Of a DNA stretch of 47,735 nt, positions 42,576 through 47,735 are shown piece after piece. Origin of the DNA: DATJHM01 sp035493895 (GTDB taxonomy: Bacteria > Chloroflexota > Ktedonobacteria > Ktedonobacterales > Ktedonobacteraceae); NCBI GenBank assembly GCA_035493895.1, contig DATJHM010000016.1, forward strand, positions 1 through 47,735. Direction: 5' to 3'. Each line of letters begins with the position of its first letter. The first letter of the stretch is position 1. The position numbers were made by a program, and so were the translations under genes. The notes beneath the pieces were generated by a model. It was not told where the DNA came from. It saw only the letters and a list, made by a program, of their open reading frames with translations, and made no database searches.

Positions 42576-42616
42576 AGAGACCAGAGCTGTACGCGAACAC
42601 GACGTTTCTGGTCTCT
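42576..42616 (-). terminator. Terminator-like hairpin after gap
   Basis: AGAGACCAGA and TCTGGTCTCT form a perfect 10-bp stem with a 21-base loop, 24 bp past the gap stop. On the minus strand TTTACG follows, only a short T-run, so efficiency may be modest. Confidence 0.6.
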
Positions 42617-42639
42617 CTATCAAGGCAGCAGCGAGCGTT

Positions 42640-43638
42640 TTAGCTCCCCAGCTTCGCCGCAACTTCAGCCAGACGCGAAGAATATCCCCATTCATTGTCG
42701 TACCAGGCGGCAACCGAGACCAATCTCTCTTCCTGAACCTGCGTAAGCGGCAAATCAATAATCGAGGAATGCGAGTCGCCAACAATCCTGGACGAGGCCC
42801 ACGCTTCCTGCAAAACGCCCATAATTCCCTTCAGAGGAGCCTGACCTGCTGCCTGAATGAAAGCTTCGTTTACTTCCTGAACCGTCACCGGGCGGCTGGT
42901 AAGCAAGTTCAATTCCGCAATACTTCCCGTTCTCACGGGGACACGATACGACTTGCCAGTGACCTTCAAATCCTTCCAGATAAAGCGCAGCGCTTTTGCC
43001 GCCCCAGAAGAGGAGGGGATAATATTCTCGGCTGCCGCCCAGGAATCGCGACGATCGCGCATGGGCTGGTCGGTTAATGATTGTGAGTTGGTGTAGGCAT
43101 GGACCGTCGAGAAGAGGCCATACTCAATGCCAAAATGCTCCAGCATAACCTTCACGACCGGAGCAAGCGCATTGGTCGTACAACTTGCCACGCTCACAAT
43201 TTTGTGGCGCTCAGGATCAAATTCATCCAGGTTAATACCGGGCAGGAGGACTGCATCGCAATCCTCAAGCGTTTTACTGGGAGCACTGACCAGGACCAGC
43301 TTTGCGCCACGGTCAAGATGAGCCTGCGCGCCAGCACGCGTAGTCGCTCGACCAGTGCAATCTATGACGGTATCCACGCCCAGCGCCTTCCAGTCCGGCA
43401 ATTCTTTGCTTGAGTCGAGATAGAGGATGTCACGACCGCCGATCACAAAATGGTCTGCTCTGGAGGTTACCTCTTCGGGCCAGAGCCCATAGTTGCTATC
43501 GACCTGAAACAGTGCAGCCAGGGTGGGAAGATCTTTGATATCAGAAATCGAAATTGGCGTAAACAAGTTTTGCTTTAAAGCTACTTTCAACAGAGATCGG
43601 CCGATGCGACCAAAACCATGAATTGCGATAGTACTCAC
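42640..43638 (-). CDS. gap: Glyceraldehyde-3-phosphate dehydrogenase, divergent
   Basis: 332 residues from a GTG with GGAGA upstream. The Rossmann start is AIHGFGRIGRSLLKVAL. The catalytic pair is C153 in SVASCTTNALAP and H180 in STVHAYTNSQSLTD. SSSGAAKAL, VPVRTGSIAELNLLTSRPVTVQEVN and the C-terminal WYDNEWGYSSRL complete the fold. Variations include VDSNYGLW instead of the usual DSxHG and SAPSKTLEDCDAVLLPGIN in place of the standard SAP-x-VVxGVN stretch. It is a glycolytic/gluconeogenic NAD(P) enzyme; these changes suggest a second, less typical paralogue. Confidence 0.93.
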   Translation of the reverse strand: MSTIAIHGFGRIGRSLLKVALKQNLFTPISISDIKDLPTLAALFQVDSNYGLWPEEVTSRADHFVIGGRDILYLDSSKELPDWKALGVDTVIDCTGRATTRAGAQAHLDRGAKLVLVSAPSKTLEDCDAVLLPGINLDEFDPERHKIVSVASCTTNALAPVVKVMLEHFGIEYGLFSTVHAYTNSQSLTDQPMRDRRDSWAAAENIIPSSSGAAKALRFIWKDLKVTGKSYRVPVRTGSIAELNLLTSRPVTVQEVNEAFIQAAGQAPLKGIMGVLQEAWASSRIVGDSHSSIIDLPLTQVQEERLVSVAAWYDNEWGYSSRLAEVAAKLGS

Positions 43639-43828
43639 CCAATATCTCCTTTTCGTTCTCGCTTTTCTTTGCCAGAGGCAACCGATTGACTGACATCAGC
43701 ATAACAAAGCGTGAAATATTTATCAAGACAAATTATCTAAATGAAAGGTTCAGTTATTCTGATAGGTCAGGCCCGGGGGACGCGGATCGGCATGAAGCAC
43801 GATCAATACGCATCAACCTGAGGGGCGA

Positions 43829-44347
43829 GATGGCCGGTGGGGGCCGTGGACCGGCATAAAGCCCGGTCCCTACCTCAGCCATTCTTCGAGGGATGGTACC
43901 ATCGGCGCCCCCTTGCCAAAAACGATACGAACCGCAAAACACCACAGGTAGGGACCGGGCTTTATGCCGGTCCAATACGCATCAACCTAAGGGGCCGAGA
44001 GGGATTTCGCCTGGACCCAGTAGTGGCACGGTGGAGTGAGAACGGAACTGTGCCTGGGAACTCGCACGATAAAGCTGGCTCCGCAGGAGGAGAGACACGT
44101 GAGCGGAGGGGCCTTCGCCGCTGATCTCCGTGGTCGAAAAAACCGCTGCCTGCACGCGCCATCGCCTCCGTTGCCATCATTACCTACGGAGCCTGAAGCA
44201 TCCGTGCGAGTTCGCAGGCACAGTTGCGTTATCACTCCACCGTGCCACTACTGGATCCAAAATCCTGCCTGTCCGCGAGCTCCACGGTCCTTAGGTTGAT
44301 GCGTATTGACCGGGCTTTATGCCGGTCCACGGCCCCCACCGGCCATC
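43829..44347. mobile_element. Composite palindromic repeat element with 40-bp terminal inverted repeats
   Basis: 43829-43868 is the perfect inverse of 44308-44347 (40 bp; begins GATGGCCGGTGGGGGCCG). Inside, 43848-43875 and 43946-43973 form a perfect 28-bp inverted pair. A further pair of about 62 bp (44002-44068 against 44203-44264, a few mismatches) forms a nested element around CCAGTAGTGGCACGGTGGAG. The modules CAATACGCATCAACCTAAG (43973-43991) and its inverse (44290-44308) recur in copies A and D. There is no transposase. It fills the gap between gap and the mutase gene. Confidence 0.8.
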
Positions 44348-44355
44348 TTCGCTGG

Positions 44356-46086
44356 TTAAAAGATGGCCGGTTCGATGTACTCGCCGAAGGTGGTGCGAAA
44401 GACGCCCATTATTTCGCCGAGGGTGGCGTAGGCTTTTGCGGCCTCGATGAGCGCGGGCATGGTGTTTTCGGTTCCTTCGCAGGCACGGCGCAATTGATCC
44501 AGGGCGCGCCTCACGGCTGACGCATCCCGCTCCCGGCGCACGCGTTGCAAGCGTGCTACGTGGGCCTGCTCGCCTACGTAATCGACATAAAGTGTGGGCA
44601 CTTTCAGCGCTTCCTGCGTAACATAGTCGTTGATCCCGACGATTGTACGCTGCTGCTGATCGATCTCCTGCTGATAGCGATAGGCAGACTCGGCGATCTC
44701 ACGCTGGAAGAAGCCATTCTTGATACAGGCCAGCACGCCACCCAGAGCATCGATACGCTGGAGATAGCTCAGTGCGGCCTGCTCGGTCTCATCGGTCAGG
44801 GTCTCCACAAAGTAGGAGCCGCCGAGGGGATCGACGGTATTCACGACGCCACTCTCGCTGGCGATAATCTGTTGGGTGCGTAGAGCGATCAGGGCGGCAC
44901 GCTCGGTCGGCAGGGCCAGGGCTTCATCGAGCGAGTTGGTGTGCAGCGAGTTGGTGCCGCCAAGCACGGCTGCCAGCGCTTGAATGCTGGTGCGTACGAC
45001 GTTATTGTCGGGCTGCTGTGCGGTCAGAGAGACTCCGGCTGTCTGTGCATGACAGCGCATCATCCAGGAACGAGGATCTTTTGCCCCGTAACGTTCACGC
45101 ATCAGGCGTGCCCAGAGGCGGCGTCCGGCACGAAATTTCGCGATCTCTTCGAAAAAGTCATTGTGCACATCAAAGAAAAACGAGAGGCGAGGCGCAAACT
45201 CGTCGATCTTCAAGCCACGCTCTAACGCGGCATCAACGTAGGCCAGACCATCGGCAATGGTAAAGGCCAGTTCCTGGACCGCCGTAGCCCCGGCCTCGCG
45301 AATATGGTAGCCGCTGATGCTGATCGTATTCCAGCGCGGCATAAAGCGCGTCCCGAACTCAATGGTATCAACGACGAGCCGCATGGATGGTTCGGGCGGG
45401 AAGAGAAACTCTTTCTGCGCGATATATTCTTTGAGAATATCATTTTGTAGCGTGCCGCCAAGCTGTGCGCGTGAAAAGCCGCGCTTCTCGGCATTGACGA
45501 TGTACATGGCCCAGATGGCGCAGGCGGGACTATTAATGGTCATCGAGGTCGTAATATCGGCGAGGGGCAAATCGGCAAAGAGAATCTCCATATCGGCCAG
45601 CGATGAGACCGCTACGCCGCACTTGCCGAACTCACCTGCGGCCTGAGGCTGATCGGTATCATAACCGTAAAGTGTAGCCATGTCGAAAGCGGTGGAAAGG
45701 CCGGTCTGGCCCTGCTTGAGGAGATATTTGAAGCGCGCATTGGTATCTTCAGCGGTCCCAAAGCCTGCAAACATGCGCATGGTCCACGGCTTCGCCCGAT
45801 ACATCGTCGGCTGTACACCACGCGTGTAGGGATACTCACCGGGCAGGCCAAGATCGCGTGTGTAATCCAGGTTCGCATTATCCTGGGGCAGATAGACGCG
45901 CTCGATAGGGACACCAGAGGTGGTAGTCAGGTAGTCGCGCTCCGGGAGACGAGCCAGCGATTGTTGCAGCGTCGTCTCTTCCCACGTACTACGCTTCACA
46001 GTGAGGCGCGCTAATTCGGCCGCATCAAATAGGGAGCCTTGTTCGACAACAGGCTGCTCTGGCGTCGTCGATTGCTGCTCGAGCAT
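44356..46086 (-). CDS. Acyl-CoA (methylmalonyl-CoA type) mutase large subunit
   Basis: 576 residues: the TIM-barrel mutase domain without the C-terminal B12-binding domain, which must be a separate gene elsewhere. Conserved parts are YTRGVQPTMYRAKPWTMRMFAGFGTAEDTNARFKYLL, QTGLSTAFDMATLYGYD, TISISGYHIREAGATAVQELAFT, and GGTNSLHTNSLDEALALPTE. The FGTAEDTN form is that of archaeal/Chloroflexota large subunits; isobutyryl- or related mutase activity cannot be excluded. It converts (R)-methylmalonyl-CoA and succinyl-CoA, with adenosylcobalamin held by the small subunit. It lies beside repeat copies on both ends. Confidence 0.93.
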   Translation of the reverse strand: MLEQQSTTPEQPVVEQGSLFDAAELARLTVKRSTWEETTLQQSLARLPERDYLTTTSGVPIERVYLPQDNANLDYTRDLGLPGEYPYTRGVQPTMYRAKPWTMRMFAGFGTAEDTNARFKYLLKQGQTGLSTAFDMATLYGYDTDQPQAAGEFGKCGVAVSSLADMEILFADLPLADITTSMTINSPACAIWAMYIVNAEKRGFSRAQLGGTLQNDILKEYIAQKEFLFPPEPSMRLVVDTIEFGTRFMPRWNTISISGYHIREAGATAVQELAFTIADGLAYVDAALERGLKIDEFAPRLSFFFDVHNDFFEEIAKFRAGRRLWARLMRERYGAKDPRSWMMRCHAQTAGVSLTAQQPDNNVVRTSIQALAAVLGGTNSLHTNSLDEALALPTERAALIALRTQQIIASESGVVNTVDPLGGSYFVETLTDETEQAALSYLQRIDALGGVLACIKNGFFQREIAESAYRYQQEIDQQQRTIVGINDYVTQEALKVPTLYVDYVGEQAHVARLQRVRRERDASAVRRALDQLRRACEGTENTMPALIEAAKAYATLGEIMGVFRTTFGEYIEPAIF

Positions 46087-46237
46087 AATGGCAATTTCTC
46101 CTCAGTGATTGTAAGGCCAGGTAGATGTATACTTCTTTCCATATGTCTTTTTGTATTGTACCATATCATGGTTCAGGTATTGCTTTGATGCGTCCTGAGC
46201 ACATGTGGCATGGCATCTGGTATGTATATATTACCCA

Positions 46238-46480
46238 TCCATACTGAAGGCCGAGAGGGCCGGTGGGGCTCGCGGGCAGGGATAAACCGCTGCCCCTACC
46301 TCTGCCATTCTTTGAGGGTGAGGAACATATGACCCTCTTGCCAGGAGCGATCCGGTTCCGCTCAACACCACAGGGAGGGGCCGGGCTTGTCTCGCCCGCG
46401 TACCCCCGGCCACCTCGAATAGCTCATACATTCTTAGGTTGATGCTGATTGATCGCGCTTTATGCCGATCCGCTCTACGG
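46238..46480. repeat. Intergenic repeat family, copy D
   Basis: It contains GGGCCGGTGGGGCTCGCGGG, ATAAACCGCTGCCCCTACCT with TGCCATTCTTTGAGGG (46282-46316) and, at 46433-46451, CTTAGGTTGATGCTGATTG, all related to copies A and B/C. Inner arms CCGGTGGGG...CCCCCGGCC are inverted. It lies between the mutase gene and the vWA gene. Confidence 0.7.
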
Positions 46481-46515
46481 AGGGAATAGGTGCCCACACC
46501 AGGAATAATAAGAAC

Positions 46516-47625
46516 CTACACCGTTGCGGTTTCTGCCACCGCCGGTTCGCCGGGATCGTAATCGGCAACTTCGTAGAGGAAGCGTGTTCCACCGACCAGG
46601 CTGCGATTATAGGATGTGCTCTGGACGAAAACGCGATATTCTTCCAGTTGCGTTGGGCGAATACGTGCATTTTCGCCGATGGGCAGACCAAGCATGACAC
46701 GCGCCTGATTTCCGGCAAAAAGATCGCCTGTCGTACGATGTTGCAGGACAATCTCTTTACGAGCCTGGATTGTCTCCGTCTTGGTAAATTCGTAGAAGCC
46801 CTTACCAGCTTTGAAAATCAAGCCATTTCGCTCTGCAAATGTCTTGATGGGAGAGGACTCATCCACATCCAGGACCTGAAAGCGTCCAGAGGGCACGGCA
46901 CGCAGGTCGATAGGTCCGGTCTCTACGGTCGTCAGATCGAGTCCCTGCATCGTGGCAAAAGCGCGTCTCAGCGAACGGCTCATACGTCCCGCGTTCTGCA
47001 CCTCTTGCTCGTACATCTGAAGCTTGAGATCAGTCCCCTGGCGGTAGCAGATCGCCATAAGCATATCGGTGATTTCGGCAAACTGGTCCAGGCTCAAATG
47101 GAAACCGCCTGAGACATTTGCCAGCTCTCGATAGAACGGCGTAGCGTGACGGCGATTGAGCGCCTGCACAGCATACACGCTGATACCACGCGCGGTCAGA
47201 GCCGCAACTTCTGTACGCCAGTTGAGATGTTGCGGATTGGAAGCGGGAGCATGAGGCACGTCGTCGCCGATCAAAACGAAAACGCGAGTTGCATCGGGAC
47301 GCCAGGCGAGATCCTGCGCCTCATGCAACACCAGTTCGTAGCATTCCGGGGCATCGCCCCCGCCGGTTGCCTGTGTATGTTCAACGAAGTCGGTTATTGC
47401 GGTATTCTCCTGTGTCAGATCGAGATGCTGAGTGACATAAGTGTGGCCTTCGTCGCAATAATCGCCATGCGCAATAATGCCGATGCGAATACCGGGTAGC
47501 TCGTCCATCAAACGGTTGACCGCCTCTTTGACTTTGCGGCGCACCTGCGTAAGGACCGGGTACATGCTTCCTGTCGTATCAAAGCTGATCACGACATCAA
47601 CAGGGTTAGTGGCGGCTGTTTCCAT
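46516..47625 (-). CDS. vWA domain protein
   Basis: 369 residues; AAAGGG lies 9 nt upstream. The N-terminal von Willebrand A domain (about 8-190) has the MIDAS motif DTTGS (D16, T18, S20) and later metal-site residues (TGGGDAPECYE, IGDDVPHAP). The C-terminal 170 residues, with a probable beta fold (FQVLDVDESSPIKTFAERNGLIFKAGKGFYEF), are of unknown type. There is no signal peptide or membrane helix, so it is cytoplasmic. Such proteins bind partners through Mg2+. It has no visible operon partner in the window. Confidence 0.9.
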   Translation of the reverse strand: METAATNPVDVVISFDTTGSMYPVLTQVRRKVKEAVNRLMDELPGIRIGIIAHGDYCDEGHTYVTQHLDLTQENTAITDFVEHTQATGGGDAPECYELVLHEAQDLAWRPDATRVFVLIGDDVPHAPASNPQHLNWRTEVAALTARGISVYAVQALNRRHATPFYRELANVSGGFHLSLDQFAEITDMLMAICYRQGTDLKLQMYEQEVQNAGRMSRSLRRAFATMQGLDLTTVETGPIDLRAVPSGRFQVLDVDESSPIKTFAERNGLIFKAGKGFYEFTKTETIQARKEIVLQHRTTGDLFAGNQARVMLGLPIGENARIRPTQLEEYRVFVQSTSYNRSLVGGTRFLYEVADYDPGEPAVAETATV

Positions 47626-47735
47626 TTTTGTGCCCTTTCTTGTAAGAGAAGCATTTTGTATTCTGCTTTCTTATTCTTTTTGCATGAACTCAAAGCGGAG
47701 GTTAAAACCCCTTTCTACGCAGGAAATAGCATTGA
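47626..47735. other. Upstream region of vWA gene
   Basis: AT-rich non-coding DNA to the window edge. It should hold the promoter for the vWA gene; no clear boxes could be assigned. Confidence 0.4.

Noticed and set aside
44036..44299. Small frames within the composite repeat
   Set aside because: They arise from GC-rich palindromes, exist on both strands and lack ribosome sites.

Overview
The window looks like chromosomal DNA of a large-genome, multicellular-type bacterium, most likely a member of the Ktedonobacteria (Chloroflexota). That placement is inferred from the gene style, not from a marker gene: NB-ARC/TPR and TIR/TPR proteins, several receptor-like Ser/Thr kinases, an ABCG-type transporter fused to three FHA domains, a PP2C fused to a zinc ribbon and a protease-like domain, and intergenic spacers filled with small palindromic repeats. 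Most genes are on the minus strand.

Positions 1-6650 form an accessory, immunity-like region. A STAND/NLR-type NB-ARC-TPR gene (running off the left edge) is preceded by two small genes. Both small proteins start with the same short motif (SETHF..., then V-x-G-x-IHTG-x-G-x-Q-x-N). One continues into a 2-TM module resembling the TRADD-N-associated 2TM domain; the other is all-helical. A TIR-TPR gene and the decayed remnant of a second TIR gene lie just upstream. This is the best candidate for a little-described system: an NLR with helper proteins that may be recruited through a homotypic, possibly amyloid-like, motif.

Positions 6800-14600 carry two secreted proteins, the 3xFHA-ABC transporter, a divergent HxlR regulator/class IV aminotransferase pair with a candidate operator, and a membrane Ser/Thr kinase. 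Positions 14700-14925 hold a small inverted-repeat element without a transposase. Positions 14997-19348 hold a partial complex I operon, nuoA-nuoC-(small membrane protein)-nuoD-nuoH, with no nuoB. Positions 19528-24034 hold a kinase-phosphatase pair. A HisD-like dehydrogenase with altered conserved residues and an MFS transporter follow (24628-27565). A two-gene unit with a SLATT/DUF4231-like 2TM protein (28020-29092) faces recO, behind which lie tRNA-Gly and tRNA-Cys.

Positions 30674-32755 contain an OsmC protein and two hypothetical genes, one preceded by a short tandem repeat. Positions 33267-33890 are a CRISPR array of nine repeats with no cas gene in the window. The array is read on the minus strand, with a well-formed promoter and a 20-bp inverted repeat in its leader. 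Beyond the leader lie two large paralogous genes of the XPB/Ssl2-N (helicase-associated) type, one with a SWIM zinc finger. The right end is mostly housekeeping: rsmE-prmA, a tandem GNAT, a divergent gap, a methylmalonyl-CoA mutase large subunit and a vWA protein. A family of intergenic repeats (24415-24600, 31860-31912, 43804-44347, 46238-46480) is interspersed; the copy at 43829-44347 has 40-bp perfect terminal inverted repeats.
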